The notes: generated from the letters alone by a model not told the origin. DNA of 64,000 nucleotides from an uncultured Lysobacteraceae bacterium (GCA_902825775.1 CADECF010000002.1:1-64000), one strand, 5' to 3'. Counted from the first letter of the stretch, positions 8,823 through 19,295 are shown. Numbers and translations are program-made.

Positions 8823-11042
8823 ATGATCGGTTTCAACCGTCCCCAGCCGAAAATTTTCCTGTCCGCCCTGCTGTGCGGGGCGTTGGCGGCCTGCGCTACG
8901 GTGCCGCGTCCGGAGGTGCGTCGCGAAGGCGTCATGCCGGCCGAGCCCGCCGCGGCAACCGCCACGGCCGGCGCAGCCGTCCAAACCGAATCGATCGATG
9001 CAAGCAGCAGCGACGCCGGCCCGCAAGCGGTCGTGCGCCGCGGCAGCGGCCAGATGATCAACCGCAGTGCGGCCACGGCGGGCCCGGTCTCCGCGGGCGG
9101 CGCGTCCGCGCGCGGCGGCAATACCACGTTCAATTTCGAAGGCGAATCGCTCAACGCCGTGGTCAAGGCGATCCTGGGCGACATGCTCGGACAGAACTAC
9201 GTGATCGCGCCGGGTGTGCAGGGCACGGTCACGTTCGCCACGCCCAAGCCGATCGACTCGGCGCAGGCGCTCTCGCTGCTGGAGATGGTGCTGGGCTGGA
9301 ACAACGCGCGGATGATCTACAGCGACGGCCGCTACACCATCCTGCCTGCCGACCAGGCGCTGGCCGGCACGGTGGCGCCGCGCGCCGGCGCGCCCGGCAT
9401 GGCGCGCGGCGGCTATCAGGTACAGGTGGTGCCGCTGCGCTACATCTCGGCGACCGAGATGGAGAAATTGCTCAAGCCTTACGCGCGTCCGAACGCGATC
9501 GTCAACGTCGAGTCCTCGCGCAACCTCATCACCCTGGCCGGCACGCAGACGGAATTGGCCAACTATCTGCGCACGATCGAGATCTTCGACGTCGATTGGT
9601 TGGCCGGCATGTCGGTCGGCGTGTTCCCGCTGCAGTCCGGCAACGCCATGAAAGTGGTGGCGGACCTGGAGAAAGTGTTCGGCGAACAGAGCAAATCTCC
9701 GGTGGCCGGCATGTTCCGCTTCATGCCGTTGGAAGGCTCCAACGCAGTGCTGGCAATCACTTCGCAGCCCGAATACCTGGACGACATCCAGTCCTGGATC
9801 GACCGCATCGACGGCGTCGGCGACACCCCGCGCCTGTTCACCCACGAGCTGAAATACATCAAGGCCGACGAACTGGCCACGCGCCTGGCCGAAGTGTTCG
9901 GCAGCGGCCGCGGCGGTAATGGCAGCGGCGGACCGTCGCTGATGTATCCGCCCGATGCCCAAACCATCCGCGGCCTGGGCGACAACATGAGCCCCACCAG
10001 CGGAGTCGACGGCAGCAGCAAGGACAGCTTCGGCAGCGCCGGCGGCGGCGGAACGGGCGGCGGCGGCGACATCGGCAATCTCAGCCTGGATCCGGAGCAG
10101 ACCACCCGCAATACCACCGTCACCCTCGAAGTGAACGGCGACAAAGTCGGCGTATCGGCGGTGCCGGAAACCAATTCGCTGCTGGTTCGGGCCACGCCCG
10201 CGGCCTGGAGATCGATCCGCGAAGTGGTGGAGAAGCTCGATGTGATGCCGATGCAGGTGCATATCGAGGCGCAGGTGGTGCAGGTGCAGCTCGGCGGCGA
10301 ACTGGCTTACGGTGTCAGCTGGTTCTTCGAGCGCGCCGTCACCGACAACGGCTTGCCCAGCGCGGTGGGGCGCGATACCTGGAGCCAGCTCGCGGGCAGC
10401 ATCAAGCCCACCGGCGCCAACTGGATCTTCCTCGGCACCAACGCCGCGGCGGTGATCGACGCGCTGGACAAAGTCACCGACGTGCGGATGCTGCAGACGC
10501 CTTCGGTCTTCGTCCGCAACAACTACGAGGCCACGTTCAACGTCGGTAGCCGCATTCCGATCAACTCGGTTTCCGTGAATCCGAATACGGGCGGCGAGAA
10601 CACCATCAGCCAAGTGCAGTACATCGACACCGGCACCATCCTCAAAGTGCGGCCGCGCGCCACCAAGGACGGCACGATCTTCATGGATGTGGTGCAGGAA
10701 ATCAGCGCGCCGTCGGGTACGCCGGACGTCAACGGCAACGTACGCATCGACACGCGTCGCCTGAAGACCAATGCGATGGTGCAGAGCGGCGAGACCGTGA
10801 TCATGGCGGGCCTGATCCAGGACGAGCGCAGCCGCGGCTCTTCCGGCTTTCCTGGATTGAGCCGCATACCGGTGATCGGCGGCTTGTTCGGACGGCAGAC
10901 GACATCGGATACGCGCAACGAGACCATCATCCTGCTGACCCCGACTCTGGTGCGCAATCCGCAGGAAGCGCGCGACCTGACCGACGAGTACGGCCGCCGG
11001 TTCCGCGCGATGGAACCGTTGAAGCCGTCTAAGAAACGGTAA
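8823..11042 (+). CDS. gspD: Type II secretion outer-membrane secretin GspD (lipoprotein)
   Basis: GspD (739 residues) forms the outer-membrane channel of the system. The N-terminus has a lipoprotein signal, LLCGALAACATVP, with Cys after LAA, as known for Xanthomonas XpsD. The N0 domain begins near FNFEGESLNAVVKAILGDML. N1-N3 repeats follow, with YQVQVVPLRYISATEMEKLL and FTHELKYIKADELATRLAEV. A Gly/Ser-rich insert lies near residues 360-425. The secretin core has VPETNSLLVRATPAAW, IEAQVVQVQLGGELAYGV and the late VMAGLIQDERSR-type region. AGGAA precedes ATG 8823. It is last in the operon and is followed by a terminator hairpin. Exported enzymes such as the adjacent glucan hydrolases are possible, untested substrates. 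Confidence 0.96.
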   Translation: MIGFNRPQPKIFLSALLCGALAACATVPRPEVRREGVMPAEPAAATATAGAAVQTESIDASSSDAGPQAVVRRGSGQMINRSAATAGPVSAGGASARGGNTTFNFEGESLNAVVKAILGDMLGQNYVIAPGVQGTVTFATPKPIDSAQALSLLEMVLGWNNARMIYSDGRYTILPADQALAGTVAPRAGAPGMARGGYQVQVVPLRYISATEMEKLLKPYARPNAIVNVESSRNLITLAGTQTELANYLRTIEIFDVDWLAGMSVGVFPLQSGNAMKVVADLEKVFGEQSKSPVAGMFRFMPLEGSNAVLAITSQPEYLDDIQSWIDRIDGVGDTPRLFTHELKYIKADELATRLAEVFGSGRGGNGSGGPSLMYPPDAQTIRGLGDNMSPTSGVDGSSKDSFGSAGGGGTGGGGDIGNLSLDPEQTTRNTTVTLEVNGDKVGVSAVPETNSLLVRATPAAWRSIREVVEKLDVMPMQVHIEAQVVQVQLGGELAYGVSWFFERAVTDNGLPSAVGRDTWSQLAGSIKPTGANWIFLGTNAAAVIDALDKVTDVRMLQTPSVFVRNNYEATFNVGSRIPINSVSVNPNTGGENTISQVQYIDTGTILKVRPRATKDGTIFMDVVQEISAPSGTPDVNGNVRIDTRRLKTNAMVQSGETVIMAGLIQDERSRGSSGFPGLSRIPVIGGLFGRQTTSDTRNETIILLTPTLVRNPQEARDLTDEYGRRFRAMEPLKPSKKR

Positions 11043-11054
11043 CCACCGCAGCAA

Positions 11055-11087
11055 CGAAAACGGCCGGCATTGCGCCGGCCGTTTCGT
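11055..11087. terminator. Bidirectional terminator between gspD and the TonB receptor
   Basis: The hairpin ACGGCCGGC-attgc-GCCGGCCGT is flanked by A-rich sequence on the left and GTTTCGTTT on the right. It sits between two convergent genes and can serve both strands. Confidence 0.85.
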
Positions 11088-11106
11088 TTGCGCAACTAAG
11101 CGCGGC

Positions 11107-13893
11107 TCAGAACTTGTAGCTCACGCCCAGCAGATAGGTGCGGCCCCACTCGATGTTCTCGAGCGGACGGTCCTTGGTTTCCGCATAGGTGCGGTACGCT
11201 TCGTCGGTCAGGTTGCTGGCTTGGAACAGGAACGTCACGCCGTCGAACCTGCCGGTCTCGATCGTATAGCTGAGCTGCGCGTCGAGCTGGTTCTCGCCTT
11301 CGACGTAACGCAAGGTGCGGTTGCCGGCGAAGTTGCCGATCTCGCCGATGTAGTCCGACCGCATGCGCTGACTGAGGCGCGCGCCGAAGCCGTGGTTCTC
11401 GTAGTAAGCGGTGAGGCTATATACCTCGTCCGACAGACCGGGCAGGCTGATGTCGCCGCTGCCGACGCTGCTCGCGCTTTCCGGGTCGCGGATCTTGATG
11501 TTGCTGTCGAAGAAGCTCGCACTGGCGATGAAGCCGAAGCCCTCCGCCGACTTCCAGAACAGGTCCAGCGGCAGTGAAGCGGTCAGTTCCAGGCCCTTCA
11601 GCTTGCCGCCCTTGCCGTTGTACGGCGAGCTGAACTGGCCGAAGTTGGTGGTGACGAGCGCTTGCTGGTCGGGCGGCATCTGCGCGATGAACTGCGAGAA
11701 GTCGAGCGTGCGGGGCTGCGTGAAGATGTAGCTGCGCAGATCCTTGTAGAACGCCGCCGCGGAGACGTAGCCTTTGGTGCCGCTGAAGTACTTCTCGTAC
11801 GAGATGTCGAACGCGTTGGCGATCCACGGATCCAGCTCCGGGTTGCCACCCGAGCCGCCCGGGACGCCGTTCGAATTGTTAATGCCGAACTCGAACGAAG
11901 CGCGCAGCTGATCCAGGCGCGCGCGCGCGATCTGGCGGGCCGCTCCGAAGCGCAACGTTTGATCGTGCGGAAGCATGAAAGCCAGGTTCAGGCTCGGCAG
12001 CCAGTCGGTATAGGTCTTGCCGTTCTCGTACGGGCGCACATTCTCGCCGGCCGGCTGCGAGGCATCCCAATAGTTCGACGACGACGATTGGTCAGTGTGC
12101 TGAACCTGCACGCCGATATTGCCGCGCACCGGAATCGAACCCCACGTCGTGTCGATGTTCGCGCGGAGCCAACCCGTCGTGATGTCTTCGTTGACGGTCC
12201 AGGCCTTGGCGACGAGGAAGCTCGCTTCCTCGTTGGGCGCGAAGGTCATGTATCGCCCGACGGCGCCCGGGACGTTCCACGAGGGGATATAACCGACGCC
12301 GGCAAAGCCCAGGTCGACCAGGCCGTACTGCAGGTCGGGCGCGATGGTCGTTTCGCCCTGCGCGCCGAGGTTGATGTTGCCTTCCGGCTGGTGCTTGGTC
12401 TTCTCGCGGTCACCGTAGTGCGCGCCGATATCGAAGTCGGAGAAAAAGCCGTCGATCGCGCCCGGAGCGGGCAGGTTGACGTTGACCTTGAAGCCTTTCA
12501 GCTCGTCGACGACGTTCGGTGTCTTGCCGTACCCGGAACCGTAGATGGTGTTGGCCAGGAACAGCGCGCCGGGGTCGGAATAGTCGCGGCCCGGGATCAG
12601 TGTCGAGAAATCGTTTTTCCGGTAATTCAGGATCAACGTGTCCAGTTGGGGGTTCGGCAGCAACTGGGTGTTGTTTTCGAGGTTCAGTTCGTCGCGGTGG
12701 GACTTCGACCAGCTCAGGTCGGCGGTGAGGTTCGCTTCGCCGATCTTGATCTCGTTGTTCCAGCCGACCGCGTCGATACTGTCCTCGCGCTTGTTGTACA
12801 TGCCGCGCACCAAGGGATAGACGCCGTTGGCGCTACCACCGGTGAACGTTCCGTTGCCGTTGATCGTCGGGTTGGTGATGGTAAGCCCGGACGGATAGTT
12901 GCCGAGGTTCACTTCGAATTGGTTGGCGGTATCTTCCTGCACGGCCGAAGTGTGGAAGATGTCCAGCGTGCTGTTCCATTCGTTGATCGGGCGGAACTGC
13001 ACGGTCGCCATCGCGGCGTTGCGGCGGATGTAGCCGGTGCGACGCAGCGCCTTGATGCCGTCGGAGTAGTAGGTGAAATCAGGTATGCCGGGGCGATCCA
13101 GCGGCGTGCCGTCGTCGTTCTGGTTCTTCCAGGGCTCATAGAGGCCGACCTGGTTTTCCTGGATCGGAATATCCGAGTGCGAAAAGCCGATCGCCAGCCC
13201 GAGCGTGCCGCCGAAGTACTGGTCGATGTAGCTGGCATTGATGCGCTTGCCGTCGCCGTCGGCGTTGGCGGCCGAGCCCAGCGAGTTGCGCTGGCCGCGC
13301 ACGCTGAAAGCGAAGACGGGCTTGTCGAAATCGAGCGGGCGCACGGTGCGCATGTCCAGCGTGCCCGACAGGCCCTGACCCACCAGCGCGGCGTCCGGCG
13401 TCTTGTAGACGGTGACGCCGCTCATCAGTTCGGACGGGTACTGGTCGAACTCCACGCTGCGGTTGTCGCCCGTGCTGACCATCTCGCGGCCGTTGAGCAG
13501 CGTGGTCGAGAAGTCCGGCGACAGGCCGCGCACGCTGATCACCTGGGCGCGTCCGGCGACGCGTTGCGCGGCGAGGCCGGGCAGGCGCGCGATGGATTCG
13601 GCGATGCTGATGTCGGGAAGTTTGCCGATGTCTTCGGCGGAGATCGATTCGACGATCGAGGTCGCTTCCTTCTTGGTGTCGATCGAGGTCTCGATCGCCG
13701 CCCGGATGCCCGTGACCGTGACCGTCTCGAGTGTTTTCGCTTGGGTTTGCGCCGGCGTTTGCGTCGCATCCGCCGCCGCGTTCGGATCCTGTTGCGGCGC
13801 GGCATCGGTCGATTGCGCATGCGCCGCCGTCGCGCCCAGCGCCATCGCTGCGACCAGAGCCACGCTCAAAGTGTTTCGCTTGTAGTGCAACAT
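11107..13893 (-). CDS. TonB-dependent outer-membrane receptor, probably for malto-oligosaccharides
   Basis: This 928-residue protein has a signal peptide (MLHYKRNTLSVALVAAMALG, cleavage near AHAQ), a Gln/Pro-rich linker with LETVTVTGIRAAIETS (TonB box region), a plug domain (about 60-180) with NGREMVSTGDNRSVEFDQYP, and a long beta-barrel ending in an aromatic residue (SYKF). It belongs to the Xanthomonas-Caulobacter class of TonB receptors. GGGAGGGG stands just before ATG 13893. Starch-degrading enzymes flank it on both sides, and a shared operator-like site lies in the divergent promoter. Uptake of maltodextrins is inferred from this context, not from the protein itself. Confidence 0.92.
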   Translation of the reverse strand: MLHYKRNTLSVALVAAMALGATAAHAQSTDAAPQQDPNAAADATQTPAQTQAKTLETVTVTGIRAAIETSIDTKKEATSIVESISAEDIGKLPDISIAESIARLPGLAAQRVAGRAQVISVRGLSPDFSTTLLNGREMVSTGDNRSVEFDQYPSELMSGVTVYKTPDAALVGQGLSGTLDMRTVRPLDFDKPVFAFSVRGQRNSLGSAANADGDGKRINASYIDQYFGGTLGLAIGFSHSDIPIQENQVGLYEPWKNQNDDGTPLDRPGIPDFTYYSDGIKALRRTGYIRRNAAMATVQFRPINEWNSTLDIFHTSAVQEDTANQFEVNLGNYPSGLTITNPTINGNGTFTGGSANGVYPLVRGMYNKREDSIDAVGWNNEIKIGEANLTADLSWSKSHRDELNLENNTQLLPNPQLDTLILNYRKNDFSTLIPGRDYSDPGALFLANTIYGSGYGKTPNVVDELKGFKVNVNLPAPGAIDGFFSDFDIGAHYGDREKTKHQPEGNINLGAQGETTIAPDLQYGLVDLGFAGVGYIPSWNVPGAVGRYMTFAPNEEASFLVAKAWTVNEDITTGWLRANIDTTWGSIPVRGNIGVQVQHTDQSSSSNYWDASQPAGENVRPYENGKTYTDWLPSLNLAFMLPHDQTLRFGAARQIARARLDQLRASFEFGINNSNGVPGGSGGNPELDPWIANAFDISYEKYFSGTKGYVSAAAFYKDLRSYIFTQPRTLDFSQFIAQMPPDQQALVTTNFGQFSSPYNGKGGKLKGLELTASLPLDLFWKSAEGFGFIASASFFDSNIKIRDPESASSVGSGDISLPGLSDEVYSLTAYYENHGFGARLSQRMRSDYIGEIGNFAGNRTLRYVEGENQLDAQLSYTIETGRFDGVTFLFQASNLTDEAYRTYAETKDRPLENIEWGRTYLLGVSYKF

Positions 13894-14036
13894 TTTTCCC
13901 CTCCCAAGGCGTCGTTGCTTTTGTTTTCGCCCGCGTGCGCGGCCATTCGAACGCGTCCCGGGTCTCGTATGCCGGGGAACAGGTGTCACCCGTTGCGCGG
14001 CCATAGTAGTCGCGGCAACTCCCGCGCATCGCAGCC

Positions 14037-14102
14037 TGCATACGTATTCATGAGCCGGATGCGCTCGGCTTGTAACAGCGGCGCCGGACTCGTGGAATAG
14101 TG
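14037..14102 (+). promoter_or_regulatory. Operator-like site 1 and promoter element, TonB receptor / amylase divergent region
   Basis: TGCATACGTATTCATG (14037-14052) has the CG-centred near-palindrome (ATACGTAT core) typical of LacI-family operators. The same 16 bases occur once more, inverted, at 21109-21124. Thirty-nine bases to the right lies GTGGAATAGTG (14092-14102), a candidate -10 region for the amylase; the second site has the same word at the same distance. On the other side, toward the receptor, GCGACTACTATGGCC also recurs at site 2 with one mismatch. The LacI gene at 26846 is the likely binder (inference). Confidence 0.75.
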
Positions 14103-14127
14103 AACAGGCAGGTGCAGGAGTGCTCGG

Positions 14128-16767
14128 ATGACGGCAAGGCGCAGCGCATTACGGCCGGCGGCGGCGTGGCTGTCGGTGGGCATCGCCGGCGTCGTGCTCG
14201 GCTGCGCCGGCGCGGCCGCCGCGCAACCGCCCGCCACGGCCGGACGCCTGCACGTGCCGTCGCCGGATTGGCGCGACCAGGTCGTCTATTTCCTGATGAC
14301 CGACCGTTTCGACGACGGCGATCCGGGCAACAACGACCAGGGCGCCGGCGAATACGATCCCGCCGACAACGCCAAATACAACGGCGGAGATCTGCGCGGT
14401 GTGCGCCGCCGGCTCGACTACATCCGCGGCCTCGGCGCGACCGCAGTGTGGATCACTCCGCCGGTCGCCAATCAATGGTGGAACGAGCGCGTCCGCTACG
14501 GCGGGTACCACGGTTATTGGGCCGAGAATTTCAAGCAGGTAGATGCCCATCTCGGCACGCTGGAGGACTATCGCGAACTTTCGCGCAGCCTGCACGCCGC
14601 CGGCATGTACCTAGTGCAGGACGTAGTGGTCAATCACGCGGGAGATTTTTTTTCGTACGGAGGCGGATGGGACGCGCACGACCCGGCGAAACACTTCGTT
14701 CGCTACGACTGGGCTCGCGCCAAACCGGCGCCCACGCAAGCGCCGTTCGATGCCAACGATGCGCGCAAGGCCGAGGACCGCGTTGCAGCGATCTATCACT
14801 GGACGCCGGATATCGTCGACTTCAACGATGTGAGCCAGGAGCGCACTTTCCAGCTCGCCGGACTCGACGACCTGAACACCGAAAACCCGGTTGTGCGTCA
14901 AGCGTTGCGCGACAGTTACGGCTATTGGATCCGCGAAGCCGGCGTCGATGGGTTCCGCGTCGATACCGCCTTTCACGTACCGCCAGAATTCTTCGCCGAT
15001 TTCATGTATTCCGACGATCCGGCTCATCCCGGCATGCGGCGCGTCGCCGAACGAACCGGACGCAGCGATTTCCACGCGTTCGGCGAGGGTTTCGGTCCCG
15101 ACCGGCCGTATCAAGAGGAGAAGGCGCGCAAGATCGAAACCTACGCGCGTGCGGCCGACGGCACGCCGCTGCTGACGGGAATGATCAATTTCCCGCTGTA
15201 CGCCACCCTCGGGGACGTTTTCGCGCGCGGCCATCCCAGCGCCGAACTGGGCTATCGCATCGGCGGCATGATGAAAGTGCACCACGATCCGCACCGGATG
15301 CCGACCTTCGTAGACAACCACGACGTCGAGCGCTTCCTCGCCGGCGGCAACGAAGCGGGGCTGCGGCAGGCCCTGTTGTCGATCATGACGCTGCCGGGCA
15401 TTCCTACGATCTACTACGGCACCGAACAAGGTTTCACCATGCAGCGTGCGGCGATGTTCGCGCACGGCTACGGTTCCGGCGGCAGCGACCGTTTCGATGC
15501 TTCGGCGCCGCTGTACCGCTTCCTGCAGCGCGCGATCGCATTGCGCCGCGAACACCGCGTGTTCTCGCGGGGAACGCCGACCGTGTTGGCATCGAACGCC
15601 GCTTTGCCCGGTGCGATCGCCTGGCGCATGGCCGAGGCCGACGATACGGCGCTGGTAGTGCTGAATTCCGCCGATGGCGAAACGCTGCTCGACAACCTCG
15701 ATACCGGACTGGCGCCGGGAACGGTGCTGCAGGGCCTGTTCGGCATCGATGGCAAAGTCCCCGCCGACCTCGCCGTCGGCGCCGACCGGCGCATCAACCT
15801 GCGCCTGCCGCCGCGCAGCGGCCAGGTCTGGCAAGTGTCGGGTCGACGACCGACGCCGCCATCGTCGCCGGCCGCGATCGCGTTGGCGCCCGCGAACGGC
15901 GACGAGTACGACGACGATTTCATCGTGCGCGGGACGGCGCAGGACGTGCCGGCCTTCAAACTCGTGGTCGATGGCGATCTCGCCAAGGCGGCGACCGTGC
16001 GGCCGGATGCGGAGGGACGCTGGCAGGCGCAGATCGATACCGGCGACATGATCGATGCCGATATGCAGCACCGTCTGGTGGCCTGGTCCGAATCGCCGCG
16101 GGCGATCTCCGCTGCGCGAAATTTCCGGGTCGAACGCCGTTGGCGCGTGCTGGCCGAAACGAACGATGACGAGAACGACGACCATGGACCGAAAGGCCGC
16201 TATCGATATCCGACCGATCCGGGTTGGTCCGCCAACCATCAGGCGGACATACGCGGCGTGCGCGTTTCGGCCGCAGGCGGAGCGCTCCGGCTCGATCTGA
16301 CGATGCGCAAACTGACCACGCAATGGAATCCGGTCAACGGCTTCGACCATGTCGCCTTCACGATTTTCCTGCAGTTGCCGGGCAGGGATGGCGGCAGCAC
16401 TCTGATGCCGCTGCAGAACGCACACCTGCCCGAAGGCATGCGTTGGCACTATCGCCTGCGCGCCGGCGGCTGGAGCAATGCCTTGTTCTCGGCAACCGGC
16501 GCGGCAGCTGGCAACGAAGGCACGCCGGTCGCGCCCGCCGCCAAGATCGAAACCGATGCCGCAAGCAACACGATCAGTTTCGTCCTGCCGGCCAGCGCGC
16601 TGGGCGAGCCGTCGTCCTTGTCGGGCGCCAAACTTTACGTCACCACCTGGGATTACGACGCGGGCTATCGCAGCCTGACGCCGCAGCCGCAATCGGCGGG
16701 CTTCGGCGGCGGCGACGGCTCGCGCGATCCGCTGGTGATGGACGACGTCGTCGTCACGTTGCCATAG
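14128..16767 (+). CDS. Exported GH13 alpha-amylase with C-terminal glucodextranase-like module
   Basis: This 879-residue protein starts with a signal sequence containing VVLGCAGAAAAQP, which could be cut by signal peptidase I or at the Cys as a lipoprotein. The GH13 catalytic domain spans about 45-540. It carries QVVYFLMTDRFDDGD, DVVVNH, the nucleophile in DGFRVDTAF, the acid/base Glu in HAFGEGF and the transition-state Asp in FVDNHDVERF. After a linker at about 570-590 come an Ig-like segment (about 590-680) and a C-terminal module resembling the C-terminal domain of glucodextranase, which may bind glucan. It should hydrolyse alpha-1,4-glucans outside or at the cell surface. It is followed after 13 bases by the GH31 gene and lies downstream of operator-like site 1. 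Confidence 0.9.
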   Translation: MTARRSALRPAAAWLSVGIAGVVLGCAGAAAAQPPATAGRLHVPSPDWRDQVVYFLMTDRFDDGDPGNNDQGAGEYDPADNAKYNGGDLRGVRRRLDYIRGLGATAVWITPPVANQWWNERVRYGGYHGYWAENFKQVDAHLGTLEDYRELSRSLHAAGMYLVQDVVVNHAGDFFSYGGGWDAHDPAKHFVRYDWARAKPAPTQAPFDANDARKAEDRVAAIYHWTPDIVDFNDVSQERTFQLAGLDDLNTENPVVRQALRDSYGYWIREAGVDGFRVDTAFHVPPEFFADFMYSDDPAHPGMRRVAERTGRSDFHAFGEGFGPDRPYQEEKARKIETYARAADGTPLLTGMINFPLYATLGDVFARGHPSAELGYRIGGMMKVHHDPHRMPTFVDNHDVERFLAGGNEAGLRQALLSIMTLPGIPTIYYGTEQGFTMQRAAMFAHGYGSGGSDRFDASAPLYRFLQRAIALRREHRVFSRGTPTVLASNAALPGAIAWRMAEADDTALVVLNSADGETLLDNLDTGLAPGTVLQGLFGIDGKVPADLAVGADRRINLRLPPRSGQVWQVSGRRPTPPSSPAAIALAPANGDEYDDDFIVRGTAQDVPAFKLVVDGDLAKAATVRPDAEGRWQAQIDTGDMIDADMQHRLVAWSESPRAISAARNFRVERRWRVLAETNDDENDDHGPKGRYRYPTDPGWSANHQADIRGVRVSAAGGALRLDLTMRKLTTQWNPVNGFDHVAFTIFLQLPGRDGGSTLMPLQNAHLPEGMRWHYRLRAGGWSNALFSATGAAAGNEGTPVAPAAKIETDAASNTISFVLPASALGEPSSLSGAKLYVTTWDYDAGYRSLTPQPQSAGFGGGDGSRDPLVMDDVVVTLP

Positions 16768-16780
16768 GAGGCAAAGAAGC

Positions 16781-19249
16781 ATGAGGATCGGCAAGGCGAC
16801 GGCGTTGATGGCGGGATTGGTCGCGGGATTCTGCGTTTCCGCTACGGCATTCGCACGCAAGGATGTCGTGCATCGCGACGACGGCATCGAGGTGCGCGAC
16901 GGCCGGATGCTGTTGCGGGTAGACGCGCTGGCCGACGACCTGCTGCGGGTGCGCATCGCTGTCGACGGTAATCTGCCGGAAGACGCATCGTGGGCGGTAT
17001 CCCAGGAAATGCGCGCGCGGCATGTCGCGGTGCGGCCGTTGGACGGTGCGGACACGCCAGGATTCCGCACCGCCGCGCTCGCCGTGCGCATCGCGCGCGA
17101 CCCTCTGCGGTTGATCGTCGAGGATAACGAAGGCCGCATCGTATCCGCGGATGCCATCGGTCGCCCGATCGACATCGACGGGCGCGCCTTTACGCTGCGC
17201 AAAACGATGCCGGCCTCCGAACGCTACTTCGGGCTCGGCGACAAGACCGGCCCGCTGGATCGGCGCGGCGGCGCCTTCGTGAACTGGAACACCGACGTCG
17301 GCCGCTTCGGCGAGGCTACCGATCCGTTGTACAAGAGCATCCCGTTCTTCGTCGCCACGGGCGGCGAGGGCGGCAGCTACGGCATCTTCCTCGACAATAC
17401 CTGGCGCAGCGGGTTCGATTTCGGCAGGCGCGAACAGGACGTATTGGCTTTCGGCGCGGTCGACGGCCCGATCGACTATTACCTGATCTACGGACCTTCG
17501 CTGCCGCGCGTGGTGGAGCGCTACACCGATCTCACCGGCAAGCCGCCGCTGGCGCCGCTGTGGTCGCTGGGCTACCAGCAGTCGCGCTACAGCTACATGT
17601 CGTCGCGCGAGGTACGCGATGTCGCCGCACGCCTGCGCCGCGAACGCATACCGACCGACGTGATCTGGCTCGATATCGATTTCCAGGACCGCAACCGACC
17701 GTTCACTACGAACCCGGAAACCTTTCCGGACCTGCCGCAACTCGCATCGGATTTGCGCGAAGACGGGATCCGCTTGGTCGCGATCACCGATCTGCATATT
17801 CCTCATGCGCCTGGCGAGGGTTACGCGCCATTCGACAGCGGCACGGCCGGCGATCACTTCGTCAAGCGTCCGGACGGCGGCCTCTTCGTCGGCAAGGTTT
17901 GGCCGGGCGCTTCGGTATTCCCAGATTTCACCCGCGCCGGCACGCGCGCTTGGTGGGGCGGTCTGTATGCCGGTTTCGTCGAGGACGGCATCGCCGGGTT
18001 TTGGAACGATATGAACGAGCCGGCGCTGTTCGAGACGCCGAGCAAGACCATGCCGCTCGACACCGCGCATCGGATCGAAGGTTCGGGTTTCGCAGTGCGC
18101 AAAGCCAGCCACGCCGAGATCCACAACGTCTACGGCATGGAAAATTCGCGGGCGACTTTCGAAGGCCTACAGACGCTGACGCCGGACCAACGTCCGTTCG
18201 TGATGACGCGGGCCAGCTATGCCGGCGGGCAACGTTACGCGGCGACCTGGACCGGCGACAACAGCTCAACCTGGAGCCATTTGAAACTGTCGGTGGCGCA
18301 ACTGCTCAATTTGAGTCTGAGCGGTTTCGCTTACAGCGCGGTCGATATCGGCGGTTTCACCGGCGGCGCATCGCCGGAACTGCTGACGCGCTGGTATCAG
18401 ATCGGCGCCTTCATGCCGCTGATGCGCAACCACGCGGCGATCGACGCCCCGCGCGCCGAGCCCTGGGTAGACGGCCCGCAGCACACTGCGATCCGGCGTC
18501 GTTTCATCGAGCAGCGTTATCGCCTGATGCCTTATCTGTATGCGCTGGCCGACGAGAACGCGCATAGCGGCGCGCCTTTGATGCGTCCTGTCTTCTACGA
18601 TTATCCGCAGGCATTGACCGCACCCTGCGATCAGTCGATGGCCTTCATGCTCGGCGGAGGGCTGCTGATCGCGCCGTCGCCGACGCCGGAATCGCCGCAG
18701 CCGTACAAGATCTGCCTGCCGGGAGAGCGCTGGTACGACTACTGGAGCGGGCTGGAGGTAGCGGGGGAACGCGGCGAATCGGCAAAGCCCGGACTCGTCA
18801 TCGTGCATGAGACGCCGACGCTGGAGCGGCTGCCCGTATTCGTGCGCGGCGGCACCATTCTGCCGCAGCAGCCGTTGGTGCAAAGCACGACGCAGACGCC
18901 GCGCGGACCGTTGTCGCTGCATGTGTATCCCGGCGAGAACTGCGACGGCATGCTGTATGCCGACGACGGAATCAGCCTCGGGCATCAGCGCGGACGCTAT
19001 CTGCGTCAGGCGCTGCGCTGCGATGTCACGGCAGATGGACTGGCATTATCGTTCGCGCAGCGCGAGGGCGATTACGCGCCGTGGTGGAGCCGCATCGAGG
19101 TGGTAGTGCACGGCTGGCGCGGCGCTGCACAGGTGGAACTCGACGGCAAGTCGGTGGCCGTTGCGGCGGATGCCTCGAAACAGACGCTGTATTTCGAGAT
19201 CGGCGATCAGCCGGCTCCGGCGACGCTTGAATTGCGCAGCCAGAAATGA
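16781..19249 (+). CDS. Exported GH31 alpha-glucosidase
   Basis: This 822-residue enzyme belongs to glycoside hydrolase family 31, retaining alpha-glucosidases that release glucose from maltodextrin ends. The signal peptide is MRIGKATALMAGLVAGFCVS with cleavage near TAFA. The N-terminal galactose-mutarotase-like domain covers about 30-230. The (beta/alpha)8 barrel starts at PLAPLWSLGYQQSRYSYMSS and holds the catalytic nucleophile in GFWNDMNEPALF and the acid/base region in RYAATWTGDNSSTWSHL. Two beta domains close the protein. GGAGG lies 13 bases before the ATG. It forms an operon with the upstream amylase and is convergent with the GH13 gene beyond a REP pair. Confidence 0.94.
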   Translation: MRIGKATALMAGLVAGFCVSATAFARKDVVHRDDGIEVRDGRMLLRVDALADDLLRVRIAVDGNLPEDASWAVSQEMRARHVAVRPLDGADTPGFRTAALAVRIARDPLRLIVEDNEGRIVSADAIGRPIDIDGRAFTLRKTMPASERYFGLGDKTGPLDRRGGAFVNWNTDVGRFGEATDPLYKSIPFFVATGGEGGSYGIFLDNTWRSGFDFGRREQDVLAFGAVDGPIDYYLIYGPSLPRVVERYTDLTGKPPLAPLWSLGYQQSRYSYMSSREVRDVAARLRRERIPTDVIWLDIDFQDRNRPFTTNPETFPDLPQLASDLREDGIRLVAITDLHIPHAPGEGYAPFDSGTAGDHFVKRPDGGLFVGKVWPGASVFPDFTRAGTRAWWGGLYAGFVEDGIAGFWNDMNEPALFETPSKTMPLDTAHRIEGSGFAVRKASHAEIHNVYGMENSRATFEGLQTLTPDQRPFVMTRASYAGGQRYAATWTGDNSSTWSHLKLSVAQLLNLSLSGFAYSAVDIGGFTGGASPELLTRWYQIGAFMPLMRNHAAIDAPRAEPWVDGPQHTAIRRRFIEQRYRLMPYLYALADENAHSGAPLMRPVFYDYPQALTAPCDQSMAFMLGGGLLIAPSPTPESPQPYKICLPGERWYDYWSGLEVAGERGESAKPGLVIVHETPTLERLPVFVRGGTILPQQPLVQSTTQTPRGPLSLHVYPGENCDGMLYADDGISLGHQRGRYLRQALRCDVTADGLALSFAQREGDYAPWWSRIEVVVHGWRGAAQVELDGKSVAVAADASKQTLYFEIGDQPAPATLELRSQK

Positions 19250-19295
19250 GTCGGCCCATAAAAAAGGCCCCCAGCGCGACGCCTTGCTTTTCTTT

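Noticed and set aside
11662-14100. An 812-residue forward frame
   Set aside because: It is antisense to the TonB-dependent receptor, which has a signal peptide, plug and barrel.
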